From contig JAYSQR010000063.1 in NCBI GenBank assembly GCA_043721435.1, positions 1 to 59,366 on the forward strand: DNA of 59,366 nt. Reading direction: 5' to 3'. Positions 18,313-26,420 of this stretch are shown in pieces. A program made the position numbers and the translations under genes. The stretch comes from VFJL01 sp043721435 (GTDB lineage: Bacteria > Pseudomonadota > Gammaproteobacteria > Burkholderiales > Nitrosomonadaceae). Every line of letters begins with the position of its first letter. Position 1 is the stretch's first letter. The notes beneath the pieces are model-generated. The model was not told where the DNA came from. It was given only the letters and a program-made list of their open reading frames with translations, and did not search any database.

Positions 18313-18617
18313 TTATTTTGTCGCCTTTCGGAGACAAAATAAATCCTGCTATAACAAATAGTTAGCTTCGTCAAATAAATATCCGTCGCGGATTGACGAC
18401 AAACCGGCAGCCAATACCCCGTCAATGAATCGTCTAGCATCATGATTATTAACATGATGTGCAACTGGCGCAAATGTTGCTTTGGCATTATGGACGTGCA
18501 TTTAAGTTTGAATTCCTTTTGCCCAGGTGCAAAAGGATAGGGATCAAACCAAGTTACCCCGCTGAATTACCCTTACCCTGCGGCCACAATCCGCAGGGGT
18601 TTTCGCAGGGTTTTTTT
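18313..18617 (+). promoter_or_regulatory. Hairpin-rich leader, possible attenuator or sRNA, upstream of the P-loop NTPase
   Basis: This gene-free stretch (18213-18774) holds a series of inverted repeats: TTATTTTGTC/GACAAAATAA (18313-18342), CATCATG/CATGATG (18438-18459), GCAAC/GTTGC (18462-18481), CCTTTTGC/GCAAAAGG (18515-18536) and CCCTGCGG/CCGCAGGG (18576-18598). The segment CCCTGCG can instead pair with CGCAGGG at 18604-18610, which is followed directly by T7, making an intrinsic terminator. Two exclusive pairings ahead of a terminator are the layout of an attenuator or riboswitch; a free sRNA ending at 18617 is also possible. A TG-C-TATAAC at 18347-18355 could be an extended -10 box. I cannot match it to a known riboswitch class. 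Confidence 0.45.
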
Positions 18618-18774
18618 ATGTCCAAAAAACATTTTTGGCTTTGGAAGACTAGGTGTTTACCAAAGACGGCGCAACTTCCATTAACAGTCGCCATGATGAT
18701 CCATACCTTGAATTTATTTTCGGCCTGTTGAGATTAAATCCACTTTAACCTCCTAATAAAAAAAGGAAAGATAA

Positions 18775-19887
18775 ATGAAAACATTGTCCGTTTCCCAGTC
18801 TTTGCCGATCACCCGGGAACGCCTACTGAATGCGAAAGTCGCTTACACGTCACGCAATATAAATCTGGAATTGGCAAATAATACCCTGTTGACTGGTGAT
18901 GATGTCGCTCCCGGCAGCGGTGACCTGGTGCTAGCACGAGTAGAAGAAATTGGCCAACATAGCAGGCTGGAGCTGGCGTGTGGCCGTCGTGCCAGTCTGT
19001 TTGAGGGTGATGAAATCGTAGTGTGTTATGGCAACTGTTATGCACCTGACCAGTTTGAAGCTGAAGTACCCGGAGATCTGGGGCTATGTAATCTGGTGGC
19101 ATCGGGCGGGATTGCCGCGCGTGCCAGATCATGCCACACCGATATGAAAACCCCTACCAGTATTAGGCCCATTGGTCTGTTGGCAAATTCCACGGGTAAG
19201 CGCATCAATTTGATGGATGCAGCCCTTCCCAAGATCACCGGATCAAGTGGCCGCCCCTATACGATAGCCGTGCTGGGCACGTCCATGAACTCTGGCAAAA
19301 GCACCACAGCGGCCGCACTGATTCGCGGACTGGTCAGCGCAGGTCGCGTGGTAGGCGCCGCCAAGGTGACCGGCACTGGTTCGGGAAGGGATGCCTGGCT
19401 CATGACAGATGCAGGGTCAAAATTGACGCTGGACTTTACTCATGCCGGGTTTCCCTCCACCTACCTGGCCAAGCCATCTGAGGTAGACAAAATTTTAGAG
19501 ACGCTCACCGCATATCTGACCAAAGCGGGAACAGATGTGATCGTAATAGAAGTGGCGGATGGATTATTCCAGGGCGAAACTGCGGCGTTACTTGATTCTT
19601 CAGTATTTGCCAGAATGGTGGACAGCGTGATTTTTGCGGCAAGTGATTCGATGGGTGCCACGGCAGGCGTAAAGTGGTTACACCGGAAGAGATTGCCAGT
19701 AATTGCGGTTAGCGGCCTGTTGACAGCCTCCCCCCTGGCGATAGCTGAAACGGCCAAGGCAACCGGTTTACCGGTACTGAATAAAAAAGAACTGGGCTCT
19801 GCATCCATTGTAAATATGCTGAACATACCCGCCAGGATGCCACCGTTGCGTTCTGTGACAAGGACCGCAGCCGTCTCCGGAAATTAA
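18775..19887 (+). CDS. P-loop NTPase of unknown function
   Basis: I do not recognise a characterised family for this 370-aa protein. Residues about 1-120 look beta-rich with several Gly-Asp turns (SGDLVLARV, LFEGDEIVV, VPGDLGLCNLVASGG). From about residue 160 comes a nucleotide-binding domain of the SIMIBI type: Walker A GTSMNSGKSTTAAALI, then GAAKVTGTGSGRDAW, VIVIEVADGLFQGETAALL in the Walker B area, and a DSMGATAGVKWL segment. This pattern recalls BioD/CobB/MobB-like or DUF1611-like enzymes that use ATP for amide or ring formation, but the match is loose. AGGAAAG precedes the ATG at 18775. It stands alone between the leader at 18.3-18.6 kb and an IS remnant. No signal peptide. Confidence 0.7.
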   Translation: MKTLSVSQSLPITRERLLNAKVAYTSRNINLELANNTLLTGDDVAPGSGDLVLARVEEIGQHSRLELACGRRASLFEGDEIVVCYGNCYAPDQFEAEVPGDLGLCNLVASGGIAARARSCHTDMKTPTSIRPIGLLANSTGKRINLMDAALPKITGSSGRPYTIAVLGTSMNSGKSTTAAALIRGLVSAGRVVGAAKVTGTGSGRDAWLMTDAGSKLTLDFTHAGFPSTYLAKPSEVDKILETLTAYLTKAGTDVIVIEVADGLFQGETAALLDSSVFARMVDSVIFAASDSMGATAGVKWLHRKRLPVIAVSGLLTASPLAIAETAKATGLPVLNKKELGSASIVNMLNIPARMPPLRSVTRTAAVSGN

Positions 19888-20117
19888 GGCCGCTGATAAA
19901 GCGGCAACGTCACGTCAAGGCTACTCTCCACAATTTCACTCATCGTATATTGCGGCATGTAACAGCGCTGCGACTACCCTTCCTCATTCTGTTCCATCAG
20001 GATCGCCCCGACCAGCTGTAGGATGCCAGCCTCGTTCAGCAAGATGCCTGCCATATTGACTCAGTACCTGGCCTCCTTGTCCAACCGCTCCGGCGTGTCA
20101 GCCGAATGTGGCTTCAC
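19884..20117 (-). pseudogene. Decayed C-terminal fragment of an IS256 (Mutator)-type transposase
   Basis: The stretch between the P-loop gene and glrK has no intact gene, but the minus strand in one frame reads HSADTPERLDKEAR, a stop, VNMAGILLNEAGILQLVGAI then LMEQNEE, a stop, SQRCYMPQYTM and ends in TAA at 19884. IS256-family transposases end with the pattern ...NPLERLNKEIKRR..VVGIFPNEA...RLVGA.L.EQNDEW..QRRYM..., so the order and spacing agree closely. Two in-frame stops show it is dead; the N-terminal three quarters and the IS ends are missing. The rest of 19888-20252 shows nothing else. Confidence 0.7.
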
Positions 20118-20252
20118 CCGGCGCGCACTCACTTCATTGCTGGAGGAACGAATAATGCAATACAGCTTAGGTCAGTCTAAAATGCTGCAATCTCGCATAT
20201 CCACCCGGCATCAACCTGCATATCGGCTGGCAGTAATGAAAGGATGCAAGAA

Positions 20253-21758
20253 ATGAACACTCGTAGGGAGTCCATGAAACCGGAAGGTGGGTCTGGTGCC
20301 GCCCTTCTGGCACTGTTGCGACACAGCCCCAAATCCTTCCTGAAATTAATCCTGCTGGGATTTGCCCTCATGGGCCTGCCGCTCATCGTCGCACTCATCA
20401 ATAGCGCCGTATCCATCGATCAACTGGCAGACCACAGCCGGAAAACCGTGTATCAGGCAGTACAGATTGCGCATGGCAGCCGTGTCCTGGTCGATGAGAT
20501 CGCAATCATGGAACGCAGTGTGCAGCAAACACTTATCCTTGCCGATGCATCCTTGCTTGAAGGTTATTTTGATGCGCACAAGAAATTTGAGGATACAGTA
20601 ACCAGTCTTTTGGAACTCTCCCCACGCACTGAACAGAAACAATCGCTCCAGCAACTGCGATTATTGGAGGCTGCGGTTTTTCATAAGGTAGCGGCTGTAC
20701 GTCAGACTCCGAAAAAGTTGCGTGGGCTGACTGGCGACTTCGTGCCGCTATTGGATTCGGCGCGGACCTTCTCTGCCGACGGCGACGCACTGATCGAGCT
20801 GGAGGTGGGTGAAATGCAGGAGATGGCAGAGCATGCCCGCTCCGTTGTGGGGTGGCAACTACTTGCCCTGATTCCGTTCATGATACTGCTGGCGTTCACT
20901 TTTTCCATGATAATTGCACGCCCGATTCGTCAGATCGACGAAGCTATCCGCAACATGGGTCAGGGTGACTTATCAAAAGCAGTGCGCGTCGATGGTCCCC
21001 AGGATCTGATCTATCTCGGCAAACGCCTGGACTGGATGCGTCGCCGCTTTCTGGAACTGGAAGAACAAAAGACCCAATTTCTGCAACATGTTTCTCATGA
21101 ACTCAAGACACCGCTCACTGCCATACGTGAAGGTGCGGATTTGCTTGCGGAAGGAGTGGTCGGGAATCTGACCGTGAAACAACAGCATGTTGCAAGCATT
21201 CTCCATAGCAACAGCAAGCAACTACAAAGGCGTATCGAGGATTTATTGAGCTACAGTGCACTTCAGACTGACAAATTCATGCTTGTGAAACACCCAGCGA
21301 ATTTGGCAGTAATTGTCGGCACTGTATTACAGGATCAGAATCTTGCCATCATGAATAAAGGGTTGAGAATCGATCTCGCCTGCCCGGAACTAATGCTAGA
21401 CTGCGATGAACTGAAAATCAGAACCATTGTGGACAATCTGTTATCGAATGCCGTGAAATTCTCCCCACCTAACAGCTGCATCAAGATCCGGGCAGGCAAG
21501 GTCGACGAGTCGATTCAGCTGGACATAACAGATGCCGGCGCCGGCATAGACGAAACCGACTGGGACCAAGTATTCGAGCCCTTTTATCAAGGGCGGAGAG
21601 TACCCGACAGTCATGTCAGGGGAACAGGGCTGGGACTATCCATCGCGCGCGAGTACGTACTTGCACATGGCGGCAACATCGGACTTGTCAAACAAACAAA
21701 AGCAGGCGCCCACTTTCGCCTTACCCTCCCTATCCACGATCCGCAAGACGCTTCATGA
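20253..21758 (+). CDS. glrK: Sensor histidine kinase, GlrK/QseE type
   Basis: The ATG at 20253 is chosen because AGGA (20241-20244) lies eight bases upstream; an ATG at 20244 overlaps that site. The 501-aa protein has TM1 at about 30-50 (LILLGFALMGLPLIVALI), a periplasmic helical sensor region, TM2 at about 204-224, HAMP, HisKA with the phosphorylated His in FLQHVSHELKTPLTAIREG, and HATPase boxes (DNLLSNAVKFSP, DAGAGI, GTGLGLSIAREY). With the next two genes it forms the glrK-qseG-glrR arrangement of proteobacteria; its stop overlaps the lipoprotein start (ATGA). The natural signal is unknown here. Confidence 0.88.
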   Translation: MNTRRESMKPEGGSGAALLALLRHSPKSFLKLILLGFALMGLPLIVALINSAVSIDQLADHSRKTVYQAVQIAHGSRVLVDEIAIMERSVQQTLILADASLLEGYFDAHKKFEDTVTSLLELSPRTEQKQSLQQLRLLEAAVFHKVAAVRQTPKKLRGLTGDFVPLLDSARTFSADGDALIELEVGEMQEMAEHARSVVGWQLLALIPFMILLAFTFSMIIARPIRQIDEAIRNMGQGDLSKAVRVDGPQDLIYLGKRLDWMRRRFLELEEQKTQFLQHVSHELKTPLTAIREGADLLAEGVVGNLTVKQQHVASILHSNSKQLQRRIEDLLSYSALQTDKFMLVKHPANLAVIVGTVLQDQNLAIMNKGLRIDLACPELMLDCDELKIRTIVDNLLSNAVKFSPPNSCIKIRAGKVDESIQLDITDAGAGIDETDWDQVFEPFYQGRRVPDSHVRGTGLGLSIAREYVLAHGGNIGLVKQTKAGAHFRLTLPIHDPQDAS

Positions 21759-22276
21759 ATAGCCGCTTGCTGAAACTCTGGCTGCTGCCGGTATTATTAC
21801 TGGCGATGCTGTCAGCATGTTCGAGCATGCTGAGCAGGTTATCGCCACCACAACCAATTGCGGTCAGTGAATTGGAAGGTCTATTACAATATTACGATTC
21901 CTTGCGGGAAAAACCGATAAAAGAGCTTGCCGGAGAATACGATAGAGCAAGACAGAGTTTTTCTCAGGACGGGAGCAATGCAAACCGTGCCAGGATCATA
22001 TTGCTCCTTGCTCTACCTAATACCTCCTTCCACAGCACAACCAATGCGCTTAACTTGCTGAATGAGTGGCCGAAGAATGCGGAACAGCCGTCCAGCCTGG
22101 ATAGTTTCAGAACTTTATTGACGTTGCTGCTTACCGAGCAGCAACGTGCAGGCCGCAGAGCAAGCGAGTCGTCAAGAAAGTTGAAAGAGGAGCAGAATCG
22201 TGCCGAGATTCTACGGAATAAGGTTAATGACATTAAAAGCATGGAGAGAAACCTTATCCTCAGGCGCAAGAACTGA
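21755..22276 (+). CDS. QseG-like lipoprotein of the GlrK/GlrR operon
   Basis: This 173-aa lipoprotein has lipobox LSAC (C22) after a hydrophobic signal. The C-terminal part (about 125-170) is a charged helix rich in Glu, Lys and Arg, likely coiled coil. Position between a GlrK-type kinase and a GlrR-type regulator, size and lipidation match QseG, an outer-membrane lipoprotein that in E. coli contacts the kinase and links it to the envelope. Sequence similarity by eye is weak, so the assignment rests mainly on context. Overlaps glrK by four bases (ATGA). Confidence 0.7.
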   Translation: MNSRLLKLWLLPVLLLAMLSACSSMLSRLSPPQPIAVSELEGLLQYYDSLREKPIKELAGEYDRARQSFSQDGSNANRARIILLLALPNTSFHSTTNALNLLNEWPKNAEQPSSLDSFRTLLTLLLTEQQRAGRRASESSRKLKEEQNRAEILRNKVNDIKSMERNLILRRKN

Positions 22277-22291
22277 GCATGACGTAAAAAC

Positions 22292-23647
22292 ATGATTGAA
22301 TCCAATCCGACTATCCTCATCGTTGACGATGATGCAGATCTGCTGGAATTGCTCGCTATCCGTTTGATGGCCGCCGGCTACAAAACGGAAACGGCACAAA
22401 GTGCTGAGATAGCGCTCAATTATCTCGACGTGTCGCGCCCACAGTTGGTGATTAGCGATATGCGAATGAGTGGCATGGATGGGATGTCCCTGTTCGAACG
22501 CATCCATCGCATAATGCCCGCTCTGCCAGTCATTATCCTGACTGCGCATGGAACCATCCCGGATGCGGTTGCCGCTGTGCAGCGAGGGGTATTCGGCTAT
22601 CTGACTAAACCTTTCGACAGTAAAACTCTGTTGCTGCAGATCGCCCAGGCCCTCAGGCTCGTGCCGGGCACAATGCCTCAGGCTACAACGTCACAAGCAC
22701 CCTGGCGAAAAAGCATCATTACGCGCAGCGCTGCGATGGAAAATCTTCTCACCAAAACTGCGCTCGTTGCGGAAGGCGATGCAAGCGTGCTGATTTATGG
22801 CGAGAGTGGTGTCGGCAAGGAATTGTTTGCCCATGCCATTCACGATGCATCCAAACGCCGTCAGCGGCCTTTCGTGGCCGTTAATTGTGCGGCTATTCCG
22901 GAGCAATTGCTTGAATCGGAACTGTTTGGACACATCAAAGGGGCGTTTACCGGCGCTGTCCGGGACCACAAGGGCTTATTCCACTTGGCCGAGGGTGGTA
23001 CGCTGTTTCTCGATGAAATCGGCGATATGCCGTTGCTGCTCCAATCCAAGTTGTTGCGTGTCCTCCAGGAAAGACGAATACGCCCCGTGGGATCCGCACA
23101 GACAGTTCCGGTGGATGTGCGGATCATTTCCGCTACTCACCGTGATCTCAGAGCTGATATTGCCGCGGGTCGCTTTCGCGAGGATCTCTATTACCGACTG
23201 GACGTAGTGGCGTTAACAATCCCAGCGTTGTCGCAGCGGTGCGAGGATATTTCTTTGCTGGCGAGCCATTTTCTCAATCTGTTTTCCACGAAATATGACA
23301 GAAATATCAACGGCTTTTCCCCTGAGGCGATGGAAATTCTGGTGGGCGCCTCTTGGCCTGGTAATGTGCGGCAGCTCATGAATATCGTTGAGCAATGTGT
23401 CGCCTTGAGCACGATTCCGCTCATTTCACCGGTGCTGGTACACGAGGCCATGCACAAAGAAGAGGAGCGACTGATCTCGTTTGAAGATGCATGCAAGCAT
23501 TTCGAAAGAGACTATTTGGTGCGAGTATTGAAAATTGCAGCAGGCAACGTGACGCAGGCTGCGCGCTTGGCCAAGCGCAACCGCACCGAGTTCTACAAAC
23601 TACTCAAGAAATATCAGCTTGACCCCTCCGTTTTCAAACAGCCGTGA
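22292..23647 (+). CDS. glrR: Sigma-54-dependent response regulator, GlrR/QseF type
   Basis: In this 451-aa protein the receiver domain has acidic pocket DDD (12-14) and phosphorylated D56 in VISDMRMSGMDG. The AAA+ domain has Walker A GESGVGKE, the sigma-54 contact loop GAFTGA and Walker B LFLDEIGDMP. A Fis-type HTH closes the protein (AAGNVTQAARLAKRNRTEFYKLLKKY). It activates sigma-54 promoters; in enterobacteria GlrR drives glmY and rpoE. No sigma-54 promoter was recognised nearby, so the targets are probably elsewhere. Starts 15 bases after the lipoprotein. Confidence 0.9.
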   Translation: MIESNPTILIVDDDADLLELLAIRLMAAGYKTETAQSAEIALNYLDVSRPQLVISDMRMSGMDGMSLFERIHRIMPALPVIILTAHGTIPDAVAAVQRGVFGYLTKPFDSKTLLLQIAQALRLVPGTMPQATTSQAPWRKSIITRSAAMENLLTKTALVAEGDASVLIYGESGVGKELFAHAIHDASKRRQRPFVAVNCAAIPEQLLESELFGHIKGAFTGAVRDHKGLFHLAEGGTLFLDEIGDMPLLLQSKLLRVLQERRIRPVGSAQTVPVDVRIISATHRDLRADIAAGRFREDLYYRLDVVALTIPALSQRCEDISLLASHFLNLFSTKYDRNINGFSPEAMEILVGASWPGNVRQLMNIVEQCVALSTIPLISPVLVHEAMHKEEERLISFEDACKHFERDYLVRVLKIAAGNVTQAARLAKRNRTEFYKLLKKYQLDPSVFKQP

Positions 23648-23710
23648 AGCCAACTCCTGAAGCAATACCATGTATCTTGTTTGTATATTCCAGACCTTCT
23701 ATGCACTGAC

Positions 23711-25033
23711 ATGAGCAACCAAAACTTATTGGAACGCAGCCTGAAAGCGGTCTGGCACCCCTGCACCCAGATGAAACAGCATGAGATGCTGCCGCTCGTT
23801 CCCGTCGCCCGCGGTGAAGGAGTGTGGCTGCATGATTTCGATGGCGGGCGCTACCTCGATGCCATCAGTTCATGGTGGGTCAATTTGTTCGGCCACGCCA
23901 ATCCGCGCATCAATGCGGCCATCCGCGACCAACTGGACAGGCTGGAACATGTCATGCTGGCGGGTTTCACGCACGAGCCGGTGGTGCAATTGTCGGAGCG
24001 CCTGAGCAAACTCGCGCCGGGCAAACTTGGCCATTGCTTCTACGGCAGCGATGGTGCATCGGCCACCGAAATCGCACTGAAAATGAGTTTTCATTACTGG
24101 CACAACGTGGGCCATCCCGGGAAAACCAGTTTCATCAGTTTGCAAAACGGCTATCACGGCGAAACTCTGGGCGCATTAGCGGTCACCGATGTGGCGCTGT
24201 TCAGGGAAACCTACGCACCACTGCTGCGTCACAGCGCCCATATCCTCACCCCCGACTGGCGTTATGCGGCAAAGGGAGAATCTCCCAAGGACTACGCGCT
24301 GCGCGCTGCTGCCGAACTGGAAAATCACCTGGCGCAACACCATGCCGGAATTGCTGCGCTGATCGTCGAACCCCTGGTGCAGGGCGCGGCCGGCATGGGC
24401 ATGTACCATTCCGACTACCTCAAGCTTGCGCGTGCGCTCTGTGACAAATACCAGGTACATCTGATCGCCGATGAAATTGCGGTCGGCTTCGGCAGAACCG
24501 GAACCCTGTTTGCCTGCGAACAAGCGGATATCGCGCCGGACTTTTTATGCCTGGCAAAAGGTCTGAGCGGCGGCTACCTGCCGCTGTCCGTGGTAATGAC
24601 CACCGATAAGGTTTACCAAGCGTTCTATCACGACGAAACCACGCGCGGCTTTCTGCATTCGCATACCCACTCCGGCAATGCACTCGCCTGCCGTGCCGCG
24701 CTTGCCACGCTGGATATTTTCGAACAGGACGAAATCATTGCCGCCAATCGCGTCAAGGTGCATTATCTCAACCGGGCGGCGCAGCCGCTCACATCACATC
24801 CCAAGGTAAAGAACTTCCGCAACTGCGGCATGATCTGGGCATTCGAAGTAGAAACCAGCGACCCCGCATTTGCCGGGAAATTCTTCCAGGCGGCACTCAA
24901 ACAGGAATTGCTGCTGCGCCCCCTGGGAGATACCGTCTATTTCATGCCGCCGTATGTGATTAACGAGCAGGAGATGGACATGCTGGTAGCAGGAACTTTG
25001 CGGGCATTAGACTCATGCGACTCACTTTCCTAG
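23711..25033 (+). CDS. bioA: Adenosylmethionine-8-amino-7-oxononanoate aminotransferase BioA
   Basis: BioA is a PLP enzyme of biotin synthesis using SAM as amino donor to make 7,8-diaminopelargonate. The 440-aa form starts at MSNQNLLERSLKAVWHPCTQMKQHE (23711). The HPCTQM motif is typical of BioA. The PLP lysine is in LCLAKGLSGGYLPLS, the cofactor Asp in LIADEIAVGFGRTG, and the substrate loop SHTHSGNALACRAA is intact. Other bio genes are absent. The last 19 bases overlap the following beta-CASP gene. Confidence 0.96.
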   Translation: MSNQNLLERSLKAVWHPCTQMKQHEMLPLVPVARGEGVWLHDFDGGRYLDAISSWWVNLFGHANPRINAAIRDQLDRLEHVMLAGFTHEPVVQLSERLSKLAPGKLGHCFYGSDGASATEIALKMSFHYWHNVGHPGKTSFISLQNGYHGETLGALAVTDVALFRETYAPLLRHSAHILTPDWRYAAKGESPKDYALRAAAELENHLAQHHAGIAALIVEPLVQGAAGMGMYHSDYLKLARALCDKYQVHLIADEIAVGFGRTGTLFACEQADIAPDFLCLAKGLSGGYLPLSVVMTTDKVYQAFYHDETTRGFLHSHTHSGNALACRAALATLDIFEQDEIIAANRVKVHYLNRAAQPLTSHPKVKNFRNCGMIWAFEVETSDPAFAGKFFQAALKQELLLRPLGDTVYFMPPYVINEQEMDMLVAGTLRALDSCDSLS

Positions 25034-26418
25034 GCGCGGCCGGTGAAGTCACCGGCTCAAGCTATCTGATCGAAACCGGCGACGTGCGCTTCCTGGTGGA
25101 TTGCGGCATGTTCCAGGGCGGGCGCGAAGCGGAACACAAAAACCGCGCAGCTTTCGGTTTCAACCCCGAGACGCTCGATTTCGTTCTGCTTACCCATGCG
25201 CATATCGATCATTCCGGGTTGCTGCCGCGGCTTGGGGCGCTGGGCTTCAGAGGTCCGGTCTACACCACTGTCGCGACCACTGATCTGCTCCAGGTGATGC
25301 TCAAGGATAGTGCGCATATCCAGGAAAAAGAAGCCGAGTGGCAAAACAAGATGAACTACCGCGATCAGCGCAAGCCGCGCCATGAAACCGCACCGCTTTA
25401 TACCGTAGCGCAAGCAGAAGCTTTTCTCCGGCAAGTGAAAGGCATGGATTACGATACGGAAATCACGCCCCATCCGTCAGTGCGTTGCATGTTCCGCGAT
25501 GCCGGCCACATTCTGGGCTCGGCCATCATCGAAGTATGGATAAAATTCGCCAAGGATCACAAGAAACTGGTGTTCTCCGGCGATCTGGGGCAGCCAGGTC
25601 ATCCCATCGTGCGCGACCCCACCCCTATTCAACAGGCCGATGTGCTGCTGGTGGAATCGACCTACGGCAACCGCCTGCACCGCAGTATGCCGGACACGCT
25701 GGCCGAACTGGTTCACGCTATCAACGATACCCTGCAGCGCAAAGGTGGCAATGTGATCGTGCCCGCTTTCACCGTGGGCCGCACTCAGGATCTACTGTTT
25801 CTGCTGGTTGATCTCTATCGTCAGGGCAGGCTCGGAGAGATGGACATTTATGTGGATTCACCCATGGCTCTGGCCGCAACCGACATCACCCTGAAGCACA
25901 TGGAACTGCTCGACAAGGAAGCCGCCAGCACGATGCAGTGGTTAATCCAGAACGGCGGAAAGCCGCGCATCCACTTTGTGCAGGATGTCGAGGAATCCAT
26001 GCAGCTCAATAACGTGCAGCACGGCGCGATCATTATTTCAGCCAGCGGCATGTGCGATGCCGGACGCATCAAGCATCATCTCAAATACAATCTGGGCAGA
26101 CCGGAGTGCAGCATCCTCATCACCGGTTTCCAGGCTGCGGGGACATTGGGGCGACGACTGGTGGACAAAGCCAAATGCGTGAAAATTTTCGGCCAGGACG
26201 TGCCGGTGCGGGCCGATATTTACACCATTGGCGGTCTCTCGGCCCATGCCGATCAAGCGGGCTTGATGAACTGGCTGAGGCATTTCCGCGTTGCCCCCAG
26301 GCAAACCTTCGTGGTGCATGGCGAGCCGCTCAATGCTGCAACCCTGGCTGAAGTAATTCGGCAGCAATTGCAGTGGAACGTGAGCGTTCCGGCACAACTG
26401 ACATCGGTTACATTTTGA
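25015..26418 (+). CDS. MBL-fold beta-CASP RNase-like protein (RNA-specificity domain)
   Basis: This 467-aa protein has a metallo-beta-lactamase core with HAHIDHSG (HxHxDH) near residue 61 and GHILGSAIIEV further on, the beta-CASP insert (about 200-320), and a C-terminal Zn-dependent RNA-metabolism segment with GGLSAHADQAGLMNWL and FVVHGEP. It is of the CPSF73/YsfG-like bacterial group with predicted endo- or exoribonuclease activity; bacterial members of this subgroup have few characterised substrates. Starts inside bioA (19-base overlap) and ends two bases before dacB. Confidence 0.88.
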   Translation: MRLTFLGAAGEVTGSSYLIETGDVRFLVDCGMFQGGREAEHKNRAAFGFNPETLDFVLLTHAHIDHSGLLPRLGALGFRGPVYTTVATTDLLQVMLKDSAHIQEKEAEWQNKMNYRDQRKPRHETAPLYTVAQAEAFLRQVKGMDYDTEITPHPSVRCMFRDAGHILGSAIIEVWIKFAKDHKKLVFSGDLGQPGHPIVRDPTPIQQADVLLVESTYGNRLHRSMPDTLAELVHAINDTLQRKGGNVIVPAFTVGRTQDLLFLLVDLYRQGRLGEMDIYVDSPMALAATDITLKHMELLDKEAASTMQWLIQNGGKPRIHFVQDVEESMQLNNVQHGAIIISASGMCDAGRIKHHLKYNLGRPECSILITGFQAAGTLGRRLVDKAKCVKIFGQDVPVRADIYTIGGLSAHADQAGLMNWLRHFRVAPRQTFVVHGEPLNAATLAEVIRQQLQWNVSVPAQLTSVTF

Positions 26419-26420
26419 AT

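Noticed and set aside
20308..20323. Sigma-54 promoter-like TGGCAC/TTGC near the glrK start
   Set aside because: The two blocks are only two bases apart instead of four to five and lie inside the coding region.
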